DNA from: Botrytis cinerea B05.10
Taxonomy: Eukaryota > Ascomycota > Leotiomycetes > Helotiales > Sclerotiniaceae
Direction of reading: 5' to 3'
NCBI RefSeq assembly: GCF_000143535.2
Contig: NC_037311.1
Span: forward strand, 806,001-870,000
Length of the DNA: 64,000 bases
Under the pieces are notes generated by a model. The model saw only the letters and a program-made list of their open reading frames with translations, had not been told where the DNA came from and searched no databases. Shown here one piece after another: positions 22,901 to 35,292 of this stretch. Made by a program: the position numbers and the translations under genes. Numbering within the stretch: the stretch's first letter is position 1; each line of letters opens with the position of its first letter.

Positions 22901-25061
22901 ATGCAGCAACGACGAGATGAAATTCTGGCGAAGAAAGCCAAACTTGCAGAGTTAAAGAGGCAAAGAGAACTCCGCGCGAGAGAAGTTTCCGTAAGCAGAC
23001 AGAGCATAGGAAGTGGAAGTGATGTAATTAAACTTACCCTCATACCTGAATTAAACTTACAAGCCATAGCTTGCATCACCGACACCAGGACGAGCCGATA
23101 ATCGAAGGGAACTTGACAATCTAATTTCCAGCTTAGTTGGAGATAGTAGACCCTCATCGACTGGTCCTGGCGGAGCAGGATCGCCGGCGAGAGGGAGTCG
23201 ACCAAACAGTGTATTAAGTGCCGGTGAACTAAGTAATGAGCCTTCCGAATCGACCCTATCGAATGCCCAAGTCTCGCAGACCCAGCCATTATCCATATCG
23301 ACTCCCCAGTCTCTTTCCACGGTTCCATTATCTACAGTCTATGAATTTCCGCCATCTCCAATCAAGGAAGTATTCTCATACAGTAAAGGGGTACAAACAA
23401 CGGAAGAATGGGGTACACAAACTTCTAGGCCTCGAGGTTTCGACGATTCGGAAGATGAACTTGACAAACCTCCTGGAGTTCACTCGCCAAGCAAACGGCT
23501 AAGCAGGAGAGAAAAAAATAGAGAGGAAGAACTAAGGGAGAACATTCGCCGGGAAATCGAGGAAGAGCTGAAGGCAACTCGAGACCTTGTGGATGGAGCT
23601 GTAAGACCAGAGTCCCAGCATTTATCCACAGTAAATTTCCCTGCGAGAATTTTGACAAACGAAGAGCTCAATGCTGTGACATCGTCAGAAGACTTTATGG
23701 AATTTGTTGAAAGATCAAGTAAGGTCATCGAAAGAGCATTAGATCAGGAATACGATGTGCTTGCAGATTACGGATTAAGTGGCGCAAATGGAGTCGGGGA
23801 CGACGATGAATACGGTAATACAGGCGGAAGGGGCCGACGGAAGATAAAGGAGATTGCCCAATTCTACGATGAACGATGGTCAAAGAAGAGGATGATCAGT
23901 GCCATCGATTTCTCACCCAAATTTCCCGAGCTCGTTCTCGCAGCATATACAAAGAATCCATCCGCACCACATGATCCTGACGGACTGGTTCAGGTTTGGA
24001 ATATGCATCTTCACGATAGACCAGAATATGTGTTTCATGCACAATCAGATGTTCTCGCCGCAAAATTCTCCCCTTTCCACCCCAATCTGATCATTGGTGG
24101 TGCTTACAGTGGTCAAGTTTTACTCTGGGACACAAGAGCAAAATCAGCACCAGTTCAAAAGACGCCTTTGACTGGATCAGGACACACCCACCCGGTCTAT
24201 TCTGTCGATATCGTAGGAACTCAAAACGCGAATAACATCATATCCTGCTCGACGGACGGTGTTATGTGTGGATGGACTGTAGATATGCTTGCGCAACCAC
24301 AAGAACTACTCACATTAACAACTCCCCCACCCGCAAAAACCGAAGATATGAGCCCGACCTGTATGGCTTTCCCACAAACAGATCCGACGTATTTTCTTGT
24401 TGGTTCAGAAGAAGGAACTGTATATTCTTGCCATAGATACGATCGAGCAGGTGCCAAGGCAGGTGCTGATCAAAGAGTCAGTTACCGTGGTCATGCAGCA
24501 CCTGTCATGTCTTTGAATTTCCATCCAGCGAAGGGCCCTGTTGATCTCGGCGATCTTGTTCTTACCAGTTCCTTGGATTGGACCGTAAAATTATGGAAAG
24601 TCCGGGCTCCAACTGCGACAGCAACCACTTCTATCTCAGGGGAAGGCCAGGCAGTCGCTCCATTATTCGATTTCACCCGAGAGGATCTTGTCTATGATGC
24701 TGCCTGGTCACCTATAAAACCTGGTGTATTCTCACTCGTGGATGGAGCAGGTAATCTAGAAGTATGGGACATAACCGTGGACACCGAGGTGCCGGTATCT
24801 AAAGTCCAGCCAAGCGGCCGAAAGGGTGGTCGAAGCATAATGTCCAAGAGTTTGAACAAACTCGCATGGGAAAAAACCGAAGGAAAACGCATCGCAACGG
24901 GTGGTATTGACGGCGTGCTTTCAATATTTGAAGTTGGTCCGGATCTTGGGGGCAAGGATAGTGCCAGAAGTGAGGAATGGGCGAATGTCAAGAAATTGGT
25001 GGCTAGAATGGAGTCATCGGCACAAAATGCTCATGATGTAAATGGCATCAATGGGTTGTAA
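22901..25061 (+). CDS. Cytoplasmic dynein intermediate chain
   Basis: Predicted 704 aa. Exon 1 is 22901-23023 and exon 2 is 23070-25061; the intron 23024-23069 (46 nt, GTAATT...TAG) is phase 0. The first 30 residues (MQQRRDEILAKKAKLAELKR...) are the amino-terminal helix that binds dynactin p150/NudE-type partners. A Ser-rich linker follows, containing YSKGVQTTEEWGTQT, the region for light chains (the TQT core is the LC8-type motif). After a second charged helix (REEELRENIRREIEEELK) the rest is a WD40 propeller from about residue 300, with blades such as SSLDWTVKLWKV and GAGNLEVWDI. The protein links the motor heavy chain to cargo and dynactin; in hyphae this supports nuclear distribution and endosome transport. 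Length and order match the family (fungal homologues about 650-720 aa). Confidence 0.94.
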
Positions 25062-25656
25062 TTAAGATTTAGAGGGGGTGATACTTGTTAAAGCGATGGG
25101 ATAGCTGCAATTGATAGATATGGCGTCGTTGCGTTGAATATACCCTAGTTAACAATCAACATACTTGGTTTTTTGTTCTTTTGTTATTCATTTCTATATC
25201 AGCTAATTCTCGACTATCTCATATACATGGGACATCAATAACACACCGATATGGATGGCCAAGCGGAATTGATCCACTTTTACCCCTGTATTATGATCCC
25301 ACGCTGACACAACTCCCCGTGGCAGTAGAGCGCAAGGGAAGCTTCCTGTCTTCCTTACGTCCACATCAACTTCCTTCATGAATATAAATACAAAGTCGGA
25401 TTGTCTACCTCTTGGCTCTCATTTCTAATCTGCACGGAAGAGGCACATCTCCAAGAAAAATCCACAGTGGGGCTGAGTCAGATCTAGATCTCAGAGCAAG
25501 TCATATTAGGCTCCAGGATTCTGTTGAAGACATTTTCTCTCCTTATATATCTCGGAATCGAACCCATTTTCTAACTTTTCCCCCAATCCAGCCAATGCTA
25601 TCAGTCCCAATGTTATATCACTACATACCATAAGCCCCCAAAACCCAATTGCAAAG
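25062..25656. other. Intergenic region
   Basis: Short tandem spacing: the 3' end of the dynein intermediate chain gene and the promoter of the next gene. CT-rich leader at about 25570-25656. No gene seen. Confidence 0.7.
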
Positions 25657-28379
25657 ATGGCGCCCACAGCGGCCGATCCAAAAGATCTCAAACTAACTCT
25701 CAACCCCGCACGCCGACGAGCCCTCAACATCCTAATCGGATCCGTCACAGAACACATGCGCAAAACAATTACAGATTCTTTTTCCAACCCCTCAAATCAA
25801 CCAAACTCCAATCAAAACAACAACATCCCAGGACCCAATCCAAATGTCTCCCCCTACCCAAATCCCCACTATTCCAACACCTCCTCGCCCTCTTCAACCC
25901 CGACTGCAGAAATCGATCTAGAAACAGCCCAGCAGCGCCGTCTCGAAGCTCGTCTAAATCAAACCCTTTCGACGCCCAAGCTACACGCTTTGGAAAAAGC
26001 AGCTCTGAATTATTTCGATTCTTGGCGTGATTCAATCATCACACAATTAGGCAAAATTTTGAATTCTCCAGATGATCCTCGTGCAGATCAAAAAAGAAAA
26101 GAGTTTCTCGCTTCGAGACCGCCGCCTCCTTATAGCCCCGCTTCAAATGACGCCAATGGACCTAGCAAAGACATCCTAGCTTTCCAAACCCTCTACCCCC
26201 CAATCCCCACCCGCTTAACCACCATTTCCCTTCAAGACCGTATCCATATAGTCTCAAGTCTTTTAATCATTGTCCTCTCCCTCGGAACCTACTCCGCGCA
26301 TTCCCGCGTTCTCCTCTGCCACCTCACCAGTTCCCTCTCCCTTCCCCCCTCCATCCTCACGCACGAAGAAATCCAAACCTCGCGCACCCTCCTCCTAGCC
26401 TCCAAAGCCGCGCTCAACGCCGACGCCGAAACCGCCGCGCGTGCAACCCAGAATACGTCTTCCCGTCGCTGGAAAGTCGGGCTTGCCTCGGTAGCAGGCG
26501 CCGCTTTGATCGGTGTCACGGGCGGGCTTGCGGCTCCCGTCGTTGCGGGTGCTATTGGTGGGCTCATGGGCTCGGTGGGCTTAGGTGGCTTGGCGTCTTT
26601 CTTGGGGGTTTTCTGTATGAATGGCGCGCTGGTGGGAACGTTTTTTGGAGCGTATGGTGCGCGGATGACGGGGGAAATGATGGATAAGTATGCGAGGGAG
26701 GTGGAGGATTTTAAGTTTCTGGATATTAAAGGGGAGTGGGGGGAATTTGGGACGAAAGAGGAAGAAGAGGTAGAGAAAAGGAGATTAAGGGTGCTAATTG
26801 GGATTAATGGGTGGGTGGGGGAGGAGAGGGATATTGTTAAGCCGTGGAGGAAACTTGCTACCAGCGACGGAGACGAGGACAGTGGACATGGATGTGAGGT
26901 TTTTGCGCTAAGGTATGAGACTAATGCGTTGGTGGAACTGGGGAGTAGTTTAAAGGACACGGTTGGCAGTTATGCATGGTCGATGGTTAAGATGGAGATC
27001 TTGAAACGGACCGTTTTGGCTACTTTATGGGGAGCGCTCTGGCCGGTTTATCTATTGAAAATGGCTACCGGGATTGATAATCCCTTTGCGAGAGCTAAGA
27101 GGAGGGCTGAGAAAGCTGGAGAAGTCCTTGCCGATGCGTTGATCAATAGAGCACAAGGAGAACGTCCGGTTATGCTAGTTGGATACTCATTAGGGAGTCG
27201 GGTATGTGTCAGCTTCTCTTTCAGTCTCTATTGTACTTCTAGATGTTCAGCCTGGTCGAGACTTTGAGGAAAATGTTGAGGAAATATTTTTCAAAGTTAG
27301 CTAATTTTCCCCTCGCAGGTAATATACTCCTGTCTCCGCTCTCTAGCCGAACGCCACGCCTTCGGTCTCATAGACAGTGTGGTACTAATCGGCTCTCCAA
27401 TTCCCTCATCAACTCTTTCCCGTAAGTCCTCCCTTCTTTCATCCTTATTTCCCCCTCTAATACCTCAACAGTTCTCCCCCTCCGCACCGTTATCTCCGGC
27501 CCCCTCCTAAACGTCTATAACCCCTCCGATCTCCTCCTCGCCTTCCTCTACCGTTTTACCTCCCTGCAGTACGGTATTTCCGGTCTGCAACCAATTGAGA
27601 ACATCGAAGGCGTCACCAATATCGACGTAAATTCTAAACTCAGCTCGCATCTAAAATACGAAGGGGTCATTGATAAGATTTTGGGAACCTATGTATTTCC
27701 CAGTATGAGCAATGTTGATGGGGAGAAATGGGACGATGGAGGAGAAGGAGAAGGAGAAGAGGGAATTTCGATGATTGATGGCGACAACCAGGTCAAGAAG
27801 AAGGAAATAGAGGAAGAGCTATTGATTGATTTTGGAGAGGTGGCGGAGTTGGAAGCCGATGTTCCATTGTCATTTGGACAATTGGATAACAAGAATCCCA
27901 ATGTCTCTTCGTCTACTGGCGCTTCGTACGATATGGAAGATTTGTTAGGCTCGCCAATAACCCCTACAGAAACTGTTACAAGCATGAAAACCAAAAGTAT
28001 CCCAGATACTCATTTCGCTTCACACTCAAACGTCGCCATATCACCCAGCATTGCCACAACCACAACCACACTCGCCACACCAGATACCACCACTCCTTCC
28101 TCGCCATCTCCTTCTTATTATTCATGCTCCGAAGACGACGGAGGAATTCAAATGATCGATAACGATGACGATATAGACATGCATATACAATTGAGCGCCC
28201 AAGAAACCTTATCTACTTCATCTATGAATGAGGCCGAAAGGATCGAGAAAGGTATGAGTGGGCTTGTAGTAACCGAACGATCTATCGACGATGTGAAGCA
28301 TGATTCTCCCGTAGAGCCGAAGAGCTTGGGCTCTTTGCCCAGAGACAGAAAAAAAGCTGCTGATTTCGGATTGTATTGA
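25657..28379 (+). CDS. DUF726/TMCO4-family membrane hydrolase-like protein
   Basis: Predicted 851 aa. Exons are 25657-27201, 27319-27421 and 27472-28379, with introns of 117 and 50 nt (GT-AG). A disordered Asn/Pro-rich start is followed by a helical region, then a long Gly/Ala-rich hydrophobic stretch (residues of about 272-338) that is probably membrane-inserting. An alpha/beta-hydrolase-like core carries the nucleophile elbow G509-Y-S511-L-G513, with the first splice just after it. Residues after the second intron (RTVISGRLLNVYNPSDLLLA, GLQPIENIEGVTNIDV) are typical of the family, which includes human TMCO4 and yeast YFL034W (Mil1). The carboxy-terminal 200 residues are acidic and low-complexity. 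Catalytic activity is plausible from the Gly-x-Ser-x-Gly motif but not shown. It may act on membrane lipids or in clathrin-adaptor recruitment, as suggested for Mil1. Confidence 0.88.
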
Positions 28380-28896
28380 ATATTGGGATTTGGTTTTGGC
28401 TTCAGTGGAAAGGAGAATACAGTCACGCGAGACTCACAAATCACTACCCAATAAATTCTCATAAATTCATTAAAGTTCAAACATTTTCATCCTATTAAAT
28501 CGTGATGTAGATAGAAATAAAGTTGGTATCGTGCGCTATTAACGCCACCTTAAACTGCCGAGGAGGTATCTCTTTCTCTCAACATAACCCCAAACTCCGT
28601 GGAACCACAAAGTAGGAATCACAAAATAATCCAACCATAATCTATAAAATAACTCCAGCGCAGCATACATCCAAATTATAATAGGGAGCTAAACTCCATT
28701 ATTTAGATCTGGAAGAGCGCAACAACCCATCGCCGACTCTTTCTCATCATTTCAAGAAAGGTTTGAGGCAGGGACACCCAGGCCAACAAAGCGACTACTC
28801 GCAGAATGACCAAGAACTGATGTTTTCTATCCAAACGCAAACTTAGAGGGATCTAGCGCGCTCCAAAGCGGCTAGCATACGAACTCAGATCGACAA
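28380..28896. other. Convergent intergenic region
   Basis: Both neighbours end here. AT-rich, presumably the two 3' UTRs. No gene or repeat seen. Confidence 0.7.
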
Positions 28897-31135
28897 TTAA
28901 GTCTGTTTGCGTTGGTAGAGCAGCATATACGGTTGGTTACCCCCCAAAGCCTTTGCCAAAGTCGTAGCATTGTAATGTGCATCGTTAAAGCAACTCCAGC
29001 GACCATCGGGTCCACGAGCATCACAGGTGTAATGTCCGTAGTCGAGGCTACCAGAGTGCGAAACAGATGCTACAAGCTCGTACTCCATGGAGTCCTTGCT
29101 TCCACTAGGGTCGCGATAAGGACTGAGGTCGAGGGTATGGTCGATCGGAATAGCAAGCTTATCCTTTCTTCCGTCATAACCAAACCGTTTAAGCTGGACG
29201 AACAAGATATCTGGTGCGTGACTGATCGACTGTACGCGATGAACGTCCCCCGTTACCTTACACTTCTCGCACTTGTAACCTTCAATGGTCTCATCCAAGT
29301 ACTTGTGTAAGTACGAGGAAACAGAGCCATTTCGGATACGCGGCTTGAGGGGTATGGATAAGGCTAGTTCATCTTGTAAGTCACCCACAGAGACGTTGTT
29401 ACAGTGATCGCATTTGATTCTGCTGCTCAGAACAAGCTGCATTATCGACTGCATACTGGCAACGCTCCTGAATAGACATGGTCAGTATCATGTTACCTGT
29501 AGACGACCGAAAGGATATTAAACTCACGACGCCTTGATCTGTTTCTCAATCTTTTCCAACATCCAGGTAATTTGCTCATGGGGATCACCTTGACCAGAGG
29601 GTCCAGGATACCACCCAAGACGCTTGCACTGAACCTCGAGTTTTCTCAGAATTGGCGTGATATCCTTGGAAGGAACATCAACGGCCCAATACTTTGAAGA
29701 GAGAAGGCTAAGAGAACAGGCCAAACAATCTCTTTTGGATATCTCGCCTAGTAATCTTTGTGAGCCAATGAACAACAAACTCCCAAATGGGAAATAGCTT
29801 ACAAGTTTCCACAGGATGTTGGTCAATTAAGAAATTGAAGAATTTTGGAAGATGTAGAAGTCCTTGTAACAGACTATTTCTGTAGCACGCATATCCAGTA
29901 ACGTTGGACAACCCCCTCTGTGCATTTGATGGCATGCGTGATGAGTCATTGCGTACTTTTGAGGCCTAAACATTTGAGAATTAGTATAATATAAGTAAAG
30001 GAATATCAGTTGATGGACATACCAAGTATCTTCGCTTTCTTAAAGAGTCACTGCGTGCCTTCTCCAATTCTTCTTTCGAGAGCTTTGCAACCGGCTTGGG
30101 AGTAGTAGCTTTCTCGGTAGCGACCTTTGAGGCTTTGGCAATTCGTCGTTTCTTTAGTGATTCGCTCCGAGCAGCAGTTCCTTCATTCTCATCATCTGGC
30201 CGTAATCTCTTGGGGACGCCACTTTTGGCAACAATCTTTTCGTCTTTAGCAACAGAGTAAGACTTCAATGGGTCAACACTTTTGATAGTGATATGGTTCT
30301 TCTTCGCCTCGGAAGGTGCTTCCTTAAGAGGATCAAGTTTTGTGGTTATCTCATTCTTATCATCTGGACGTGGTTTGTTTAGTAAGGAGACGGCTGGCTC
30401 CGAGGGAGCTGAGACTGCAGATGTTGGAGGCGAGGGCAGTGGTATCTCATTAATAGCGGGCGATGAAGACGAAGGTAGAGGGGTCCTTGCGCTAGCCGAG
30501 ACAGCGGATGAAGGGGTTGGAGATGGTGGTAATTTTGAAGAGGTGGAAGAAACAAATGAAAGATGTGTGATTTGAGATCCCATTACTGGAAGAGAAGAAA
30601 CAGATGAAGTAGCTATATATTCAGGGTTCCTTGACAAAAATGAGGGTGAAAATGGATTTTCCCGGGGAAAAACAGAAGTTATTGAACAAGGAACAGAAGC
30701 AAATGCCTCTGGTGACGGAGGGTCAACTTTCTTGACGTGAGCAGTAGTTTCAGCTGCTTTAATTGGTGGAGGAGAAGCAGATATCTTTCTCGGGGGTGAA
30801 ACAGACGCTTTTGAACGAGAATTGGATTTTGCTGCGGGATGAGAGATAGAAGATCTGGTTGATGGTGGTGGAGAAACCGATGATTTCGAGCTCGAAGTAG
30901 AAGAGGATGCTGATCTTGCGGGAGATGACATTTTCCTATTACGCACAGATCTCCTTCTATAATTCTTTGATTGAGCGAAGTACTGTGCGTACAGCCTGTT
31001 TTGACGTGGGTTCTTCATGAGGAGTGACCTTGGGTTGTACTTGAATGCACCCGTATAGTTGTATGCCGGAGTATTTGAGGAATCGAATGATGGAAACAGA
31101 GGTGTTTTGTACATCTTCAAAATTTTAGTCTCCAT
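28897..31135 (-). CDS. Ubiquitin-specific protease (peptidase C19)
   Basis: Predicted 688 aa; exons 31135-30023, 29965-29803, 29747-29528 and 29467-28897, with introns of 57, 55 and 60 nt. The first 370 residues are Ser/Pro/Lys-rich and disordered, with a basic stretch (KKRRIAKASK) that may be a nuclear signal. The catalytic core begins at C398 in GYACYRNSLLQ. A zinc-ribbon pair is visible (KCDHC and KCEKC). The His box is SLDYGHYTC with H644, followed by WSCFND and LLYQRK. The core is compact, about 310 residues. The Cys box differs from the usual G-N-T-C-Y: it reads N-V-T-G-Y-A-C-Y. The start at 31135 (METKILKMYKT) is the first in-frame ATG; a later ATG within MSSPARS is possible. Which yeast Ubp it matches I cannot say. 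Confidence 0.88.
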
Positions 31136-32479
31136 TTTGGAGAAAGTCAATCCTCTATTGTCTTCTTGGTTGGGTAGGTGGCCGTAAAACGCGGTCAAAT
31201 TGCTAATTTTCAACGATAGGGTAATTTTGACGGTGCGCTTATTGTCTTTCTATTTCTCGACGCAAGCGTGTATTGTGAACGACGACAACACAGCTCGATT
31301 GGCTAACCAAATTTCAAAAGGACTCAGTTTTGCTAAGGAGTCCAACTTATGTCGGTTATAAGTCTCTTCTGATATTGTGTTGATGTTCGATATTGTAGGT
31401 GAAGGTGATATGTTTCCAAGTATAGGTTGTATCTTGCTTTCCGCCTCAGCTTCCTCTTAAATTTGTAGTAAAAATCTGTGTATATTGCAAAAGAAATTGG
31501 AGTTCTCGTTGGAACTTGATCGATGCCTCTAAACCGTTGAATTTCGAACTGTACATCGAGTCCGGAGCATAGAATTGTGTCTCGTTCGCGGGACAATTGC
31601 GGTCGGCGTGGTTTTATTTTGTTGTGTGAAATATTCACTATGCAGGATCTTTCAATTGGACTCTCTGCAATACAATAAAGATGTATCGTTGTTGTTGTAT
31701 CTTCGTTCACGTCGGAGCGCGGTGGACGTGTGGTGTGAATTGCAGAAGAGCATAATTTTTTTTCTCGAAAAAGCATCATCCACCCGTGAGTGATCTACAT
31801 ATCCACTGGAGGTCTCCAAGGACTGAGCGGCCGACTGCTCCGATAACTCCGGAAGCCCGGATTAACTATTGCAACTTTGCGATTAGCTCACCAGCTTATC
31901 TTATCGAGCTTATCTAATCTGAGTTGAGTCCTCCACCACACTAACCGGGCATCCCACCATCTTACTCATCCGACATCTCACATTGGATGTTTACTTCCCC
32001 GCTGCAAAGTGCAAAAAGTATATCACACAGTCGTATTCAACCATTGTCTCCATCGAAGCCCTTGTTTCAAACAGCAGCCCTTGGCCAGAGACATTTAAAC
32101 CTTAAACTGACCTCTGGATTCTGGATTCTCTTTCATTACTCATCACCGACGCTGATATAAGAGATATAAGAGAGAAGCACGATTAAAAACTCTGCCCCTG
32201 ATATCCCAGAATTTACCCGGCACATTACACGACCTACACACCAGAATCTGATCACGAGGTTCAGCACCCCTTTCTCACCTACAGGGGGAGATCTGCATTA
32301 CACATCTTATTGACAAGACCTTATGCACAATTAAGAAATTGAGACTTTGCAAAGGAATCTATGATACGCAGGCTAATTGAGAGGGAGGAATAAACTATCG
32401 CTCATCTACCGAATCTATAAATACAAAGGCCTATCAATCCAACTCTGGTCACGAGACCAACCTTCTCACTTCCGAAATC
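31136..32479. promoter_or_regulatory. Divergent promoter region, USP / TRM9
   Basis: 1.34 kb between two opposed starts. A CT-rich leader ends at the TRM9 ATG (about 32400-32479). Two copies of AGAGATATAAG lie at about 32159-32180. Frames at 31333-31793 on both strands have no recognisable product. No specific factor site can be assigned. Confidence 0.5.
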
Positions 32480-33286
32480 ATGACTACCTCACCACCAGAA
32501 GAAACCCACCCTAAAGTTCCCAAACCCGCCTCCGCACCCGAATCCACACCCATAACCACACCTCCCGCCGCCCCCGAAACCTACGAAGAAACCAACGTTC
32601 ATGAAGTCTACGAGCAAATCGCCTCCCACTTCTCTTCCACCCGCTACAAAGCCTGGCCCATCGTGAAATCCTTCCTCCAAGGTCTCGCGCCCGGGTCAAT
32701 AGGTCTCGACGTCGGATGCGGCAACGGCAAATATCTCCTCGTAAACCCTGACGTCTTCATCATCGGCTCCGATCGCTCTACAAACCTAGCAAAAATAGCT
32801 AGTTCTCACCAACCCCATTCGGCAATCGTAGCCGATACTTTAGCATTACCTCATCCAGAAGGTAGTTTTGACTTCGCGATAAGTATAGCGGTCATCCATC
32901 ATTTATCGACGCCAGCTCGTCGTCGTGAAGCTGTCCAATCCATCCTCGCCACTCTTTCTCCTTCAGGAAAAGCACTCATCTACGTCTGGGCCCTCGAACA
33001 GTCCTCTTCTCGACGGGGGTGGGACGAAACAAACCCTCAAGATGTAATGGTCCCATGGGTAATGCGTACCGGCAAAAAAGTCGCCGCAGATGGAAGTATT
33101 ACGCAACCAGCTTCAGAAAAAACCTTTCAACGCTACTACCATCTGTATCGGGCCGGCGAACTGGAGGAGGATATCAAAACTGTAGGAGGCACGGTACTAG
33201 AAAGTGGGTATGAAAAGGATAATTGGTGGGCCATTTGCTCTCAGCGAGATTCACCCACACCCCGAGCATCAGAACCCATAGTATGA
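32480..33286 (+). CDS. TRM9: tRNA (carboxymethyluridine-34-5-O)-methyltransferase Trm9
   Basis: Single-exon gene, 268 aa. It belongs to the class I SAM-dependent methyltransferases and makes the last step of 5-methoxycarbonylmethyl-uridine at the wobble base of certain tRNAs, in complex with Trm112. After a Pro-rich 35-residue start comes VHEVYEQIASHFSSTRYKAW, a family signature. SAM motif I is L76-D-V-G-C-G-N-G-K-Y. GSFDFAISIAVIHHLST is the post-III region, and the end FQRYYHLYRAGELEED...ESGYEKDNWWAI is the conserved carboxy terminus. The length is right for the fungal protein (yeast 279 aa). Codon use shifts to C-rich choices in the first third, probably composition rather than transfer. 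Confidence 0.95.
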   Translation: MTTSPPEETHPKVPKPASAPESTPITTPPAAPETYEETNVHEVYEQIASHFSSTRYKAWPIVKSFLQGLAPGSIGLDVGCGNGKYLLVNPDVFIIGSDRSTNLAKIASSHQPHSAIVADTLALPHPEGSFDFAISIAVIHHLSTPARRREAVQSILATLSPSGKALIYVWALEQSSSRRGWDETNPQDVMVPWVMRTGKKVAADGSITQPASEKTFQRYYHLYRAGELEEDIKTVGGTVLESGYEKDNWWAICSQRDSPTPRASEPIV

Positions 33287-34091
33287 TCTTGCTCTCACGG
33301 GATAAACACGGGAGATCAGCAGCAACTCGGGATCTTCCTGAACCGAGACGTTGATTGAATATGCGCTGATGCGTCAGACTGCACACATACATACATGCAA
33401 AAACCATGATCGGCGTCGCTTTGGTCACAGAGAAGGTGGCAGGACCCGAGTCGAGGAAGCGCCAGTGTCGTACAAAATGGACCGGGAGGTCAATATCCAC
33501 TTCTTCCAAGACGCCAGCCGAGAAATAAAGTTCAGCCTGTTGGTATTAATGCACCATGAGAACTTGAATACTGCACCATTACCCGCTGGACCTGAAGACT
33601 ATGTCCAGAAATCAGAGTCTGTACATGTTCCCGTGAAAGATATATCAACACATGCATAGGTAGATAGACAAATCAAAGAAGCAATTAGAAGAATATAAAA
33701 GGGTTAAGATACAAAAAATCATAATACAATCTAGAAGGTATAGTTTCGAACACCATGCGTGCCTGCAAGCAATGCGTGCTACGCTACCCCATCTCAACCC
33801 CATTCCATCCCATTCAATGTAAATTCCAATTCATAAAGCCCTGATCCAAAGCCAAGGGATATTTTTTCAAATCATCGCGCCATCCCAATATGCAAGGTCC
33901 ATCCCCATATGCTCACTCTACCCATCCATCCCATCCATACCCTACTTTACCCCAGAAGAAAAGAAAACAGGTGTAGAAACAAAAATTAACTTTTTCCTCA
34001 ACGCCAATCGCATTTACACACGTTTCCATCCATCCATCTATCCATCATATCATTGCACATAACAAGTTTTCATCAAACATAGCGACAACCC
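33287..34091. other. Convergent intergenic region
   Basis: Two 3' ends meet here. The right half (33800-34060) is rich in CCATCC/ATCC repeats. No gene is supported; a 102-codon frame at 33351-33659 has no recognisable content. Confidence 0.65.
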
Positions 34092-35292
34092 TCATTGTCT
34101 CCTCCTAATACTATCCCGCGTCCCACCCTCCGGGCTCCCCCTTCTCTTCCCATCGTTCCTCTGCCCCAACATGCCGATAGCCGGTAAGAGCGGCCCAGGA
34201 CCAGGACTTGGATATCCACTCGAGTAACCACTTGAATGCGCAGGCATTGACATCGCATAAGCAGGCGTACTATACGGGCTCATACCTGTGGTCATTTCCG
34301 ACAAACTAGGCAGATATCCTCCTCTACCCTGTCCCATCATCATGCCACTACCACCTCCAATGGCCGCTAAGGCTAGGCCATCTGTTGGGCTCGTAGGTGG
34401 TACTGATCTAGGTGTGCTCTCTCTCCTGGCGGCGATTGTACGGGTGGCTCCAACACCTCTTGGATTTGGGTTTCCTTGTGCGGTGCCAGGTCTACTGTAT
34501 CGAGATGCTCCAGATGCTGAATTCATCGTGCTAGATGTGGATTGACTATATGAATGACCCCTTGCAGGCGAGGCTCTCGAACCAGAAGATGGGGCATCGA
34601 GAGTTACGCTCGAGAGAGAGAAAGGAACGACACCAGCACGTCTTGCCATGTCGTTTTCGCCGAGTTGCCAATGCATGGCTTCTGCTGCTCGCCATGGAAC
34701 TGCCATTTCTTCGGCCACCTTTGACCACATTTCTTGTTTGAATCTAGATAGCCATGTTAATAACCCTATTATCGGCCTAATATTCGAAAAAGTAATACCT
34801 TTCATAGAGTCTAGCAAGTTTGTTCTTTCGTTCTTCGTCCCACTCACTCCTACGTTCCAGATAGTTTTGATAATGTAACCGACAACTAATAGCACTTCGA
34901 CCCGGTAGTCTCTTAGAGATATCCTCCCACTTCATTCCACTGCCTCTTAGATCAATGATTAAAGCATCTTCGTCCGCCGACCATTTGCTTTGCTTCTTAG
35001 CAGGAGATTCTGATGGATGGGCACCCATACTTCTTTTCCCACCGGCTGCAGAAACGACAGCAGCGTAGTTTGGTATTTCGGGTTGTGTGATTGATGATTG
35101 AACGGATGTAGATCTTGTTTGGTTTCTGTCGGGTGGTGATGTGGTCTGGGACTCATTAGAGTCCGGGTCCTTGAGGAGGAGGGAGATATCCACGGTGATG
35201 GTGAAGTCCCTGATACCGTCAAGGTCGACGGATGATCTGCGAAGAAGTGGTGCACGGTTTGTTTCTGTATCGATTTTCGAGTTGTAGATCAT
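34092..35292 (-). CDS. Myb/SANT-like DNA-binding protein
   Basis: Predicted 381 aa from exons 35292-34799 and 34743-34092; the intron is 55 nt (GTATTA...TAG). A Myb-like repeat begins SKWSADEDALIIDLRGSG, continues with the tryptophan of MKWEDISKRLPGRS, and ends RLHYQNYLERR. A second, weaker helical repeat spans the intron (ARLYERFKQEMWSKVAEEM... AEAMHWQLGE), so splicing is needed to complete the domain. The rest is Ser/Gly/Pro-rich and disordered. This two-repeat layout is common in fungal Myb-type regulators. The target is unknown. The start is the first ATG (MIYNSKIDTE). Nuclear location is expected; a basic tail (GKRRGSPEGGTRDSIRRRQ) may serve as the signal. Confidence 0.85.

Noticed and set aside
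26289..26960. 223-codon minus-strand frame inside the DUF726 gene
   Set aside because: Antisense shadow created by GC-biased codon use in the Gly/Ala-rich stretch; the sense strand has the conserved domain.
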